This document shows positions 37,533 through 48,399 of a stretch of DNA of 64,000 bases, piece after piece (within the stretch, counting starts at the first letter, position 1; every line of letters starts with the position of its first letter). A model generated the notes under the pieces. It worked only from the letters and a program-made list of their open reading frames with translations. It was not told the DNA's origin and did not search any database. Origin of the DNA: Isoetes taiwanensis (Eukaryota > Streptophyta > Lycopodiopsida > Isoetales > Isoetaceae); assembly GCA_021234155.1 (NCBI GenBank), contig JAJEKV010000033.1, forward strand, positions 3,267,454 to 3,331,453, given 5' to 3'. The position numbers and the translations under genes were made by a program.

Positions 37533-39076
37533 TGTGATGTTCCACGTATTTATATACCTTTTGGATATAAATACATGACACGTCACTATGAAAAATTAAT
37601 GGTGCATTAATTATTCATAAGCTAAGGTTAGATATGTAAATCATTAATTATTAAGGTGGAAACCTAACTCTAAACCCTAACTCAAATTTAGAGCTTAACC
37701 TAATATTAAAAAGGCCAAAATATTAAATTAGTAAATGATAACCAATGTAGAATTGCCACCTGGTCCAAATCGATTGGGCAAGGTAGACCTGCTAACTTTG
37801 GATCACCCAAATTGATTCCACCCCAATTTGCCCCAATTCGATTTGGGGGCAACTGGAGAAGGAGGGGGAGCTTATTCAACAAGCAGGGTATGGAGAACCT
37901 GACAGATGGGAGATCTAGCTCAAATACCGGTTAGAAGGCTTAGTTACCTCGAGGTTCTAATTAGGAACTACCCCTTGCTTGTTAGATGGATGACTTTATG
38001 GTCTAGATGAGATTATGATGGATCTATCAGATATGAATGCCCTCTTTCTGTTCCCCCTGTCTTGTATGGGTAAAAAGGGGGTAGAGACCTAAAGGCCATC
38101 TAGAAGTAGAGATGTTCCTAGTTAGAACCCTTAAAACCCAGTAAATGCGACCTGTGCACAAGAGCCCACCTGGTTGTGGATGCTATGTTGTGATTCAACA
38201 CCAGATAACGGGTATGATGGTGAAAAGGGGGTGGGGTCCTGCCTAGCGTGACTACAGGACTCCTATAGTGTGCTAGGCTTATAGTCGATCACTTAAGAGG
38301 GCCGGGTATGTGTCTGACAATCCCCTGGGTCCCAGGATGAGTGCCTATATGGACGTCTTGGAGCTCGAACGGGCAGGTAAGCTAGCCTTTAGATTTAGGG
38401 AGTAAGTCAGGTACGGATACGGGGGTCGCTGATGTGGCACGTGTCCTCTAGCACATCTAGGGATCCGTCATGCCTGGGGAGGGGACGCCTCCCTGACCTG
38501 GCTCATCGGACCAGGGAGATGTAACCCGGAGTAGTCCCTCTCCGGAAGGCTACAATCATGCCATAGCATGTTTCAGCCTATCTGTAAAGTGTTTACAGGA
38601 GGGGCGGATGGAGTGGACTACCCTAACCATTGTTCTATGCCAGCCAACGCCATGTTATATCTCCATCTGTTGTTATCTTGAGGCATTGACCGTCAGTCAA
38701 CCCCCTAGAGTTTGAGCCTGGGGTAGAGCCCTTATTTATGGTATATTGTTTATGTTATCTTGTACTTGTACTGCTATTTATATGATGATAGATGGACCAC
38801 CTATTGTAATGGTATATTATCTTGAGCGTATTGTAATGGTATATTATTCTAATGGTATTGTAATGTGTACTAATATGTATGCACGATTCCGCTGTATAGG
38901 ATTTCCATAGAGGACGTGGAACAAATGACACCTCCGTGTTCCTCACCCAGACACTTGGCCATCCCAAGTGGTCCGAGTTAGACAGAGGGCCTTTCCATGG
39001 TGAGGTAGTCGCCACGGGAGTGGAATTCCCCCTATTTGTACGATGGAAGCATCGTATAGATTCAGGGAGCGTCACA
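37533..39076 (+). repeat. Solo LTR of the L/R gypsy family, plus orientation
   Basis: Begins TGTGATGTTCCACG and ends GGGAGCGTCACA, the mirror image of the L LTR. Shared internal text includes CATGGCGTTGGCTGGCATAG on the minus strand. Flanking pentamers CTCTC (left) and CTCGC (right) could be a diverged target-site duplication. No primer-binding site follows, so it is a solo LTR. It was inserted into the leader of another family member. Confidence 0.7.
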
Positions 39077-39560
39077 CTCGCACTGGAACACAAAAAGGAA
39101 AAGTGACGAAAAAGAGACGCCCAACTTAAATTTTAAACTTTTTTTTTCAAAAGTGTAAAAAAAATTATACGCCATTTTTATATGTGCGCATATAAAAGTG
39201 GCGCTGAGGATACTTTTTGTGATGCCTAAAAATATTTCATCCCGTGGGTCTGTTGATGGGGAGGGGTTTTAGCTAGTTCAGGTATCCTCTATGCAATGGA
39301 ACAAACATCGCCTTCATCTGAGCTTCCTACAAAAAGTTATGGCCTCCGAGAGCAAGGGACCTCTTTCTCCTAAAAACTCAACATGGGTTTACCTTTTCCA
39401 CCTCCCTTTTCCTTCCCAATTAGCTCATATCTCACACCTAGGCTATTTGGGCATATTCCTAGAAATTTAAGGTGCTTCCTTATGTTAGCTCTCACCACTA
39501 ACTAATTGAGCAACTAATCAGGGCATGGCCAGTGCTATGATCCGATCTATGAAGATCATG
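39077..39560 (-). other. Leader remnant of a third family member
   Basis: It shares the AAAAGTGACG plus GCGC-containing text with the L leader (about 3330-3405) and ends at a primer-binding site. The solo LTR cuts it on the left. No coding was recognised. Confidence 0.5.
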
Positions 39561-39572
39561 GTTCTGATACCA
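39561..39572 (-). promoter_or_regulatory. Primer-binding site (tRNA-iMet) of third family member
   Basis: Minus strand TGGTATCAGAAC next to the LTR edge at 39574, one base different from the sites at 3767 and 62548. Confidence 0.75.
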
Positions 39573-39573
39573 T

Positions 39574-40162
39574 TGTGACGCTCCCCAAACCTATACGATG
39601 CTCCCTTCGTATAAATATAGAAAACTCCCCTCCCATGGGAACTTAATCACCACGGAAAGGCCCTCCGTCTGACTCGGACCACCTGTGATGGCCAAGTATC
39701 CGGGTGAAGGGCGCGAAGGTGACATTCGTCCCATGCCTTCTATGGGATATCCTATACGGTGGAAGCGTACATACATGTTAGCACTAGCAACAATACACAT
39801 AAATAATATGCCACCACGAAGGGTGGCCCATCCGTCATCCATACAAACAACAACATAATACTAATAACATAGCATATAAAAGACATTATAAATGAGAGTT
39901 CTACCCCAGGCTCAGACTCAAAGGGGGTTGACTGATGGTCAGGGTCTTCGGATAGCAATAGACGGAATCATGACAATGGCGTTGGCTGGCATAGAATAAT
40001 GGCTAGAGTAGTCCACTCCATCCACCCCTCCTGTGCACACTTTACAGATAGGTTGAAACATCCTATGGCGTGATTGTAGCCTTCCGGAGATATAATCCCA
40101 TGGAATCACCCTATGAGACTACTCCAGTTTGCATCTCCCCTATCTGATGAGGCGAGAATTGG
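39574..40162 (-). repeat. Truncated LTR of L type
   Basis: Starts TGTGACGCTCCCC like the L LTR and follows it for about 590 bases. It then stops at a rearranged junction, beyond which the R 3' LTR begins. The simplest reading is that element R inserted into this LTR in the same orientation. Confidence 0.65.
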
Positions 40163-40321
40163 ACAAGTAGAAGAAGTAGAGGACGTCACAGTCTGACACC
40201 CCTTGGGTCTCACATGCAACATCCTATAGGGACGTTCTACAGTGTTAGCCTTTTGGAGGGTTTAAGTCAGGTATGGATGGGTGTCGCCAGTAGCTTCACC
40301 ATCCTCTAGCCACCCATGGAA
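40163..40321. other. Small inversion at the R insertion junction
   Basis: This 159-bp piece reads in reverse. Its complement would first continue the L-type LTR (TCCATGGGTGGCTAGAGG versus TCCATGGGCGAAGCTAGAG near 4395) and then supply the first 25 bases of the R LTR (TGTGACGTCCTCTACTTC). Those are exactly the bases missing at 40322. Confidence 0.65.
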
Positions 40322-41779
40322 CCCATCGTATCAGAAGGCGGAGTTCATCCCCCTGGTAGCCAAACTGACAGGGGCCATCCACCTGACACCAATCCTTGAC
40401 AATGGATCGATGAGGAAGAATGGATGGGCCATTTGCCCCGTCTTCCCTCGGTACTGTCCTAGCTGTGGAAGCGTGAGTAAACATAAGCACATGACATCAA
40501 TATATCAACAGAGTCACCTCGAAAAGTGACTACACCATAACATACATGTAATAGCACATCAATAACATCAGCGTCACATGGAGAATCCTACCCAATGGCT
40601 CAGACTCCAGGGTATGGACTGACGACTTGGGCCTCCAAAAGTTATTGCAGACAGAATTCATAAGAATGGATTGGGCTGGCATAGAAACATGGCTGTTGGG
40701 TAGTCCACTCCATCCGCCCCTCCCATGCACACTTTGCAGAGTAGGTTGAAGAGTCTAGGGACTGGACCGTAGCCTGCCGGGTGCGTAGCCAGAGGGGCTA
40801 CTACTAGGTTGCATCTCCCCAGTCCCAATGAGGCAGGAGGAGAGTCTCCTCCCCTCCAGAGGCATGCATGCCCATCACAGGTGGCTAGAGGGCCACTACC
40901 CGTATTTGACTTAAACCTCATTGAAGGTGACGCATCAGCCAAGAGGTGTCGAGCTCATGCCTTGCCTGCATGCAGTGGCAAACCATTAAGCCTAGCCCGC
41001 TAAGATCCCGGTAGGCTTTACGCACCAGAGGGCTCAATCAGTCCGGTCTAGCCCTGCCACTCACAACCAGGCGAGCTCTTGTACACGGGCCGCATTAATT
41101 GGGAATTAATGAGGTTATCTAGGATCATCTGCTACTAAAGGTTTCGGGCTCTCTACCCCCCTTCCCACATATACAAAAGAGCATAGAATGGAACATCATC
41201 ATCATCATCAAAGAACTGAAATACTGAATAAGATCTAATCTATCTTACCTAAACATACATGGTTAGGTTCCTTCATTAGGGCTGGTGATCTTAGGATCTA
41301 CAAGGAGACTGATCTAACATACGATCCTAGCTCATTGCACAACAGAATTGCAGGTTACCTGATCCTTGGCTTGCCCCAGCTCCCCGAATCGCGTCCATGC
41401 CTTCGTTCTTGCTGAAGACAGCTGCTTCAGAGGAATCTACTATGCAAAGGTGGCTCAACGGTGCTTGGCAATGCGGAATGGCAGCTTACCTTGGCTGAAA
41501 TGGCTCAGAGAAGCCAAAGTGCGAAAGTGGAAAAGTTTAGGGTTTTCCCTTTTGATCCTTATACATGAAATTTTAGGGTTAGGTTAGAAGGGACCAAATG
41601 GGGTATTTCCATTTGGCAAGGGGTTTAATTGCATATGTTTAATATACATGTGCAACATACGAGGTTGCCCCCTAGGCGCAACTCTTTACGGCTCTCAAGT
41701 ACTTGTCATGGTGACATGTACGTGTGACGTGGTAGTATAATATATGTATTCGGACCGTATGTTATGCTGGAACGTCACA
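40322..41779 (-). repeat. 3' LTR of element R
   Basis: Matches 62586-64000 closely, ends TGGAACGTCACA at 41779 and directly follows the polypurine tract. Its first 25 bases were moved by the neighbouring inversion. Confidence 0.85.
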
Positions 41780-41834
41780 ATCTCCCCACCTTGGATTGAT
41801 GCTGTCCTCAGCATCACGCGTCTCCCCACCTTGG
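41780..41834 (-). promoter_or_regulatory. Duplicated polypurine tract with hairpin
   Basis: The minus strand has CCAAGGTGGGGAGA twice (41834-41821 and 41799-41780 region), the second copy touching the LTR as expected for the plus-strand primer. Between them is GATGCTGAGGACAGCATC, which folds into a 7-bp hairpin. Confidence 0.75.
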
Positions 41835-42424
41835 AAACCTGCATACCCTGCAATACATTTGATGCATGTAATTTTTACAAGACAATTACCCCAAGGTAAT
41901 ATTTAAGTTTAATTTTCATAACACATTCTTGTTTAATATCATACTATGGTGAGGGGATCTTTCACCCTCTTACTTTATCATCTACTATTCACAAAATTTT
42001 ATCGTTTACACCATTATTATTAACATAGTTCCAAAATTCTCTAATTAAGTTTGGTCTCCTTGCAACACATTATGACAAAACATGTGTTGCAAGTCTTCGC
42101 AGTGCGACCTTCCTCCCGCTAGAATCCCCTATTGGCCTGCAGGTCAACACTACGTCAGTATACATTCAATTATTTTAAAGTTGGTTAGTAGGGAACCACC
42201 CATTAAGTACAATTCATATAGATGCAAGGCTAATCTCCCGGCGTAGGAAGATGATATTTCTTCCATCTTGGTCGTGGAGACAACGACCTTTAGTTGCCTT
42301 TGGCGTGAAGGATGGCATCCTTCCCGTAGTAGGCATTGACTAGAGGTACTTTCCTATTAATGCATGCCTGAATGACCTCTTATCTCTCAAGTTCGTCTAC
42401 TTCCGTGGGACGGAAGTAGACTTC
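41835..42424. other. R 3' non-coding region
   Basis: Sequence between the end of the chromodomain ORF and the polypurine tract. No coding motif recognised. Confidence 0.5.
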
Positions 42425-43944
42425 TTAATCTACCTCATGCTCACCTATCGGTTCGGTGTCGACTACTTCGGTGACGAGCCGACCCTTGCATTGCTCCATA
42501 AATTGGCAGTAATGCTTCTCCAAATCTAATTGTAGTACCCACGTAGCATCTTCCACAGGTAAGTGCATCCATTTCACTAGGTATTGGAGAAATTGGAATC
42601 TTCTTGTCTTCTTATAGGACCTGTCAAGAAGAACCTCTAGGACGATTTCAAGCTGGTCGTCCGTCATTTCCAGTAACTCTGTTGTCTCTAATACTTGCTC
42701 TGGATTAGGAGTGTGCCTCTTCGGGGGACTTACATGGAAGACCCTATGGATTTTGAGATGCGCTGGCAGGTCCAACTTGTAAGATTGGCTACCTACTCTT
42801 TTGGTTATCCTGAATGGCCCAGCCCATCTTGGAGCAAGTTTCTTACAATTGCTGATGCGGAGCTTCGCTTGCTTGAATCTTCAGCCATACATTGTCCCCA
42901 ACCTGGAAGTCTCTTACCGTTCTGTGCTTATCGACTATGCTCTTCTGTCTACTTCTGGCTGCTAGGAGATATCCTCTCACCTCCTCCACAAGCTGCTGCA
43001 TATCCGATAACATCTGTTGAGAGACTTCAACTTTGGACACTAGATTGTGCCACGTATCTGGTGTCAAGCATTGATACCCATAATTAATCATGAAGGGCGA
43101 CATCTGGGAAGATTCTTGCTTGGCGCTATTATAGGCGAACTCCACCAAGTGAATAAAATCATCCCATTAGACTGCTTGTTCCAGACATAGTTTCTCAACA
43201 TGCCTTCTATGATTCGATTTGTGCGCTCCGTCTGCCCATATGATATGCCGTACTCATGGAGAGCTTCGTCTGAATCGTGTTGAATAAGTCTTGCCATAAT
43301 GCGCTCATGAACTTTGAATCTCTATTCGAGTTATTTCTCTCGGCATCCCGTGGAGTCTAAAGATCTCGTCGGTGAACAATACGGCGGTGTCTAAAGCCGT
43401 GTCTGTGGTCCTGCACGGCATAAAATGTGCCATCTTCGACAACTTGTCCACCACCACCATTAGGGCATCTTTGCCCTTTACGGTTCTCGGGAGTCCTGTG
43501 ATAAAGTCCATGCTTATTACCTCCCATTTCGCATTCAGCACAGGCAATGGCTCTAAAGCTCCAGGAATTCGGAAGTTGTTCCACCTTTGTCTGCTGACAT
43601 AGCTGGCACTCGTGAATGTACCTGGCTATCTGCTTCTTCATGCCGGGCCAGAAGTAGCTGCTTCTGATCTTAAAATAGGTCTTTGTAAAACCTGCGTATC
43701 CAGCTATTGGGCTATTGTATGTGTCATGGAGTATCAACTTCCTGACTCCTGATGACTCTGGTAGACACAATTTATTTTTACGGTACAATAGGTTACCTTC
43801 CTTCTTAAAATGCTTGAAGGTTTCCCTCTCTTTGTCCGTTCTTGCCTCTTTAGAAAGGCTTGCCCATGCTTCCTTGAAATCTCGGTCTAGAGGCAATGTC
43901 TCTTCTAACTTCTTGCTAAACTCAGGTGAGTGTTGATATGGCAT
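42425..43944 (-). pseudogene. R integrase with C-terminal chromodomain
   Basis: Inserts element cDNA. From 5': a zinc-binding HHCC-like region (LILHDTYNSP, YFWPGMKKQIARYIHECQLC), the catalytic core beginning WEVISMDFITGLPRTVKGKD, then FRLHGMPREITR, LVEFAYNSAKQESSQMSPF and GDNVWLKIQ. The chromodomain block is FLQYLVKWMHLPVEDATW near 42560. A TAA at 43169-43167 and frameshifts near 43325 and 43500 break it. One zinc His is replaced (AGYAG). Chromodomains of relatives bind methylated H3 and steer integration to heterochromatin; here that is inferred from the family. Confidence 0.85.
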
Positions 43945-45308
43945 TGTTGTGGACTCTCGTCGTCAAGGGATGCCTTGATAGCGCGTCCGCAACCACATTG
44001 AGCTTGCCTGGCTTGTACACAATGACAAAGTCGTACTCCTCTAGGAACTCCATCCATCTCCTTTGCCTCAAGTTGAGATGTGGTTGGGTGAAGACATATT
44101 GTAGACTTTGATGGTCTGTATCCAATTGGAACTTCCTTTCCAATAGATAATGCCTCCATATTCTCAATGCTCTCACCACTGCTAGCAACTCCTAGTCATG
44201 GGTTTGGAGTGCGTTTTGGCATCGTTCATCTTCCTTGAATCATACCCTACCACCCTCCCTTCCTGCATCAAGGCCCCTGCTGTTGCAATCTTGCTGGCAT
44301 CTATTGCCACCAACTTATTTTTTTCTAGATCAGGCAAACTGGCGCAGTCGTTGAATGCATGGGCCTTCTTTTGCCAATGACTCGCCCAATCTTTTATCTT
44401 TTCTTGCTTTCGTGAGGTCCGTTAGTGGTGTTGCTACCTTTGCAAAGTTCTTGACGAACCTCCTATAATACCCTGCTAAGCCGAGGAAGCTCCTGACTTC
44501 ATGGATATTCTTTGGTGCCGGCCAATCAATTACCGCTTCGATCTTCGCAGGGTCGGTGGAGATCCCTTCTGCTGTGATCACATGCCCCAAGTACTCTACC
44601 CTTTCTGTCGCGAAGTGACACTTGGATAGCTTTGCATAAAGTTGATGCCTTCTCAACTTTTCAAGTACCTTCCTCAAGTGTTGAGCATGCTCCTCTAAGG
44701 ATTTGTTGTAGACTAGAATGTCATCAAAGAAAACTATGATGAATGTATCTAGAAATTCGCGGAAAACATCGTTCATGAGCCTCATGAAAGTTGCTGGAGC
44801 GTTGGACAATCCAAATGGAATCACTGTGAACTCCTAATGGCCATATCTCGTCCTGAATGCAGTCTTATGAATGTCCTCTTTCTTGATTCTGATCTAGTGG
44901 CAGCCTGACCTCAAGTCTGTCTTGGAGAAAACCTTCGTTCCCCGCACTTGATCCATCAAGTCATCTGATCGAGGTAGCGCATACTTGTTCTTGATAGTGT
45001 GCTTGTTCAATTGACGATAGTCAATGCACATCCTGAGACTTCCATCTTGACAAAGAGTATTGGCACTCCAAATGGAGAGACACTAGGTCTTATAACCCTA
45101 GGTCTAGCAACTCCTGCAATTGCTTCTTCAATTCTGTCAACTCCTGAGATGACATTCTGTAGGGCGCCTTACTTGTTAGCTTCGTTCCTGGCTCAAGTGT
45201 TATTTCACACTCGACTCCTCTGTAAGGTGGAAGTTGCTTAATCTCATCTGGGAACAAATCATGGAATTCCTTCACCAACTTGGCTATAGGCTTTGGCAGC
45301 TTGCTCAA
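43922..45308 (-). pseudogene. R reverse transcriptase and RNase H
   Basis: Copies element RNA to DNA and degrades the RNA strand. RT: GVECEITLEPGTKLTSKAPY (before the fingers), DLRSGCH-stop-IRIKKED, TAFRTRYGH-stop-[30 protein letters not shown] (catalytic Asp pair) and [14 protein letters not shown]. RNase H: LVAIDASKIATAGALMQEG, then after a frame change [26 protein letters not shown] and [19 protein letters not shown] stops are at 44896-44894, 44836-44834 and 44194-44192; the first and last sit where the family has Gln. Confidence 0.9.
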
Positions 45309-46078
45309 TGCTTTTGCCTCCTTGTCTCTTGCTCGTCAACTTCGAGCTTAAAGACATAGGCCACTTGCTCCTTCTTTATGCATCTAAGTAACTTCTTACT
45401 AGACATGCATTGCATGATTGGGGTGACCTCTTTACCTGTTACATCAATAATCTTGCCATCTGGCGTCGTTAAGGTTACTTTTCGCTTCCCATAATCAATC
45501 ACAACTCTAGCCGGTCCAAGGTATTCCATGCCTATGATCAAGTCGTACTTGCCGATGTTCATCACTTCTGCTCCCATTCCAACGTTGATACCTGGCAACT
45601 CTATGTCGAAGTTGATCCTCTTCCCTGCTGTGTGTCGGATTGCCCCACTCTCAGGCCCCACTTGCCAACATAACCAGTCTAGGCTTGGACTTCAAAGGCT
45701 TCAGCTTCAACATCTCTACCATCCTTGGCGAAGCAAAATTGTGGGTGCTCCCTGTGTCTATCAACACTATGAAGGACTTGGCCTGGACTTTCCCAATCGT
45801 CTACATGACTTGGTACTGACTCTCAGCATTCTCGGAGTCAATAACAGCAAAGATGTGGCACTCACCCTGGATGTAGTCTCGAGCATCTTCTTCGTCGATC
45901 TCCGAGGATGTCTCCCATCCTCCTAGCTCTGCTAATACCACATTCATCACAAATGGGCAGTTATGTGTCCGATGTCCTGGCTAGAAGCACCTGAAGCACA
46001 ACTGCTTTTCAATATATTCCTGCCTCTTCTCCTTGGGGATGGACTGTAAGAACTGCTTCACTGCTTTGGACCCGGGGT
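45305..46078 (-). pseudogene. R gag zinc knuckle and aspartic protease
   Basis: Zinc knuckle: CFRCF-stop-PGHRTHNC (CX2CX4HX4C) at about 46002-45960, binding element RNA. Protease: VLIDTGSTHNFAS near 45760 carries the catalytic Asp-Thr-Gly, followed by a GKYDLIIGMEYL strand-turn segment near 45550. TAG stops at 45983-45981 and 45803-45801. Fused in frame order to the RT downstream, as in a gag-pol polyprotein. Confidence 0.85.
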
Positions 46079-46651
46079 AATCACCAATGTAAGTCGTATG
46101 TATCATGTGCGTGGATGATAAGGGATTTTATTTGTTGTCCAATGTATCGTATACGTACGAGTAAAATAAGGTGATTTGGTTTTGAATCCATATTCGTACG
46201 ACTAGGGGTCGTTGTTGGCGAGATAGAACTTCTCGTATGGCACAAGATGGGATTAATCTTCTAATTTCTAGTTAGAAAGGAGTGGGTCTTGGAACATGAT
46301 AGATTCATAGTTTACCTACAAAAGTCTTTGAGTTATATGTTAACTTAGATCATGAAAACCTTTTCAATACATACTCATACTGAACAAATCATTCTTTAAC
46401 TCTTTAGTTCACTTTAATCTATTATCCACAATTCGTTTGCAATATTTATACGATAAGGGGTATGTCATATGTTAAGATGCATTTTATATTTATATGAGAA
46501 AGATCATTGGTACTACCAAAAAAAAATCATATAAATATGATATGGGGTAGACAAAAGTTGAAAACAATAGAATGTATCATATGGGGTTTTCTTAGATAAT
46601 TTTTGTATATGAAGACGCACACGACGTATCTATATATAGAGAGCTAACACT
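46079..46651. mobile_element. Unclassified 0.57-kb insertion in R gag
   Basis: Gag reads up to SKAPG on the right and resumes at PGSKAVKQFL on the left. The inserted DNA is AT-rich, with CCCGGGG on the left edge and CCTGGGG on the right as a likely 7-bp duplication. No terminal inverted repeats, RT or tail were recognised. It could be a small DNA element or a solo LTR with unclear ends. Confidence 0.5.
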
Positions 46652-47405
46652 CCTGGGGCTTTGGAGTAATTTGAACCACCTGCTTGCTCCTTATCCTTGA
46701 AGCTGACCTGCTTCTTGTCCTGCTTGCCAAAATTTGCATTGCCTTGCTTTCCATAATTTGCATTGTACTGAGGTCTGGCAGCTGCTAGGTTTGTTGCTCT
46801 TGGGCTGTAGCTTCCTGTAGCCCTCGCCTTATCCCGATAGTACTGTTGCCTCTGCCCACTCCCTTGAGGTCTTGTTCCTTGTAAGCTCACTGCTTTAGAC
46901 TCTGCTTCTGACAATGTTCTGGGGTTGATTGCTCTCACCAGCTTCCTGATCTCCTCGTTCAAGCCTTCAATGTGCCCCTCTACTGCATGTCTTTCACTTA
47001 ATTTTGGCACATAGAGCCTCAGTCTCATGAACTCTTCGGTGTACTTCTGGACTGTCTTATTGCCCTGCTCCAACCTGTGGAATTGTTGCATCATATGGCA
47101 CTTGTGTTCCCTCGGCACGTAAAATGCCTTGAAGAACTTCTTAAATCTGCAGCTATCTCTGCTTAACCCGTGGGCTTTGGCATAGCCTTTCCACCAAATT
47201 CGGGCTGCCCCCTTGAGGTTGGTTGTTGCTACCGTGCCCTTGTCCTTATCCTTCATGCTATAAGCATTCCCATACTCCCTCATTTCGTCTAACCAAGCCT
47301 CGGCTTCCATTCCAGACCTGTTGCCTCTGAGAACTGTTCCAACTTCCTGGCTTTCCACACGTTGCTCAGTGCCGAGTCAACTTTCTTCTGGTAGTCGGCT
47401 TCCAT
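46652..47405 (-). pseudogene. R gag, C-terminal part
   Basis: Structural capsid-like protein. Core blocks are AEAWLDEMREYGNAY, KGAARIWWKGYAKAHGL, FFKAFYVPREHKCHMMQQF, GNKTVQKYTEEFMRLRLYVP and HIEGLNEEIRKLVRAI, matching the Retrotrans_gag fold. It ends in a Gly/Gln/Asn-rich region before the zinc knuckle. The N-terminal part lies across a nested LTR element at 51972-52385. Confidence 0.85.
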
Positions 47406-47762
47406 TGTTAGTTGTGAGTTCTTGGCATGCACCCTGCAGCAGCAGTCCATGACTGCCGGATGCTACAAGGCTGCCATGCTCATGATCACAAAACAAGAAC
47501 AAGACAAAGAAATATGTACAAAGAGTGAAGGGAACGTGGCCAAATGAGGCTCTCCAAATATGAGATCAAACCTGAGTACATCTGAAGAGGCCCCGGTCTA
47601 ATATAGTGTAGACCACAAATCTGAGCCGTACATCTAACTAAATCTAATCCCTACACTTATGTTAACCTAATCATGCCAAGTGTCAGTCTGCCACCACTGA
47701 CACCTAACATGTGCATGCACCTAACATGTGCATGCACAATGTTAACCACTAGGTGGTTAACA
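47406..47762 (-). repeat. 3' LTR of the nested element
   Basis: 357 bp; differs from the other LTR at only a handful of positions by eye. Contains two adjacent copies of ACCTAACATGTGCATGCA near its end. Confidence 0.9.
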
Positions 47763-48104
47763 CTGCCTCCCCCTAAAAGTTTTTAGCACGAAAATATGTA
47801 CAAACTTTTATAAGACAAGTCCGACAATTACAACATGGTGCCAAAAATTAGGGGTAAAAATGATGGTAATGGTTGGGTTGTGTCGCCGTAAAAGATCTTC
47901 ATGAAGGCATTGATGACGAAGAGGATCCGAAGGAATGTCGATGCAGAACATGGATCATAGGAACTTTGGGCCAAAAAAACATGAAGACTATCCCCTTATA
48001 TTATGGAGAAGTCCATTGTAACAAAGATAGCCCAAAATTTCACTTAAAAACAAGTATAATAGGGGCCTTAAAAAATAAGCACCATAATAAAAAGGGGCGT
48101 GAGA

Positions 48105-48395
48105 ACAAAGCGTGACTGCGTCAGCGTGGCCCGTGGGCAGCAGCGTGAGCTTGGGAATAAAAAGCATGAAGAGCGTGGCTGTTTTTGCTTGACCCGTGGA
48201 CAATGGCCGTCAGCGTGGGCGGGAGCGTGAGGAAAGGATCACTGCGTGGGCCGTGAGCCGTGGCCGTGGTCGTGGCCGTGGCCAGGCGTGGACCTAAAAG
48301 CGTGGGCGGGAGCAGGGACCAAAAATTCAGCGTGGCCCATTATCAATCAATAATTATGAAAACAGAGCGTGAGGCTAAACAGAGCGGGCAGCCGG
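48105..48395. repeat. GCGTGG/CCGTGG-rich tract inside the nested element
   Basis: CGTG-centred words (AGCGTGGC, GCGTGGGC, GGCCGTGG) recur more than 15 times in under 300 bases, including GGCCGTGGTCGTGGCCGTGG at about 48260-48279. The spacing is irregular, so this is not a simple microsatellite. No protein domain was recognised in any frame. Confidence 0.7.
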
Positions 48396-48399
48396 CTAT

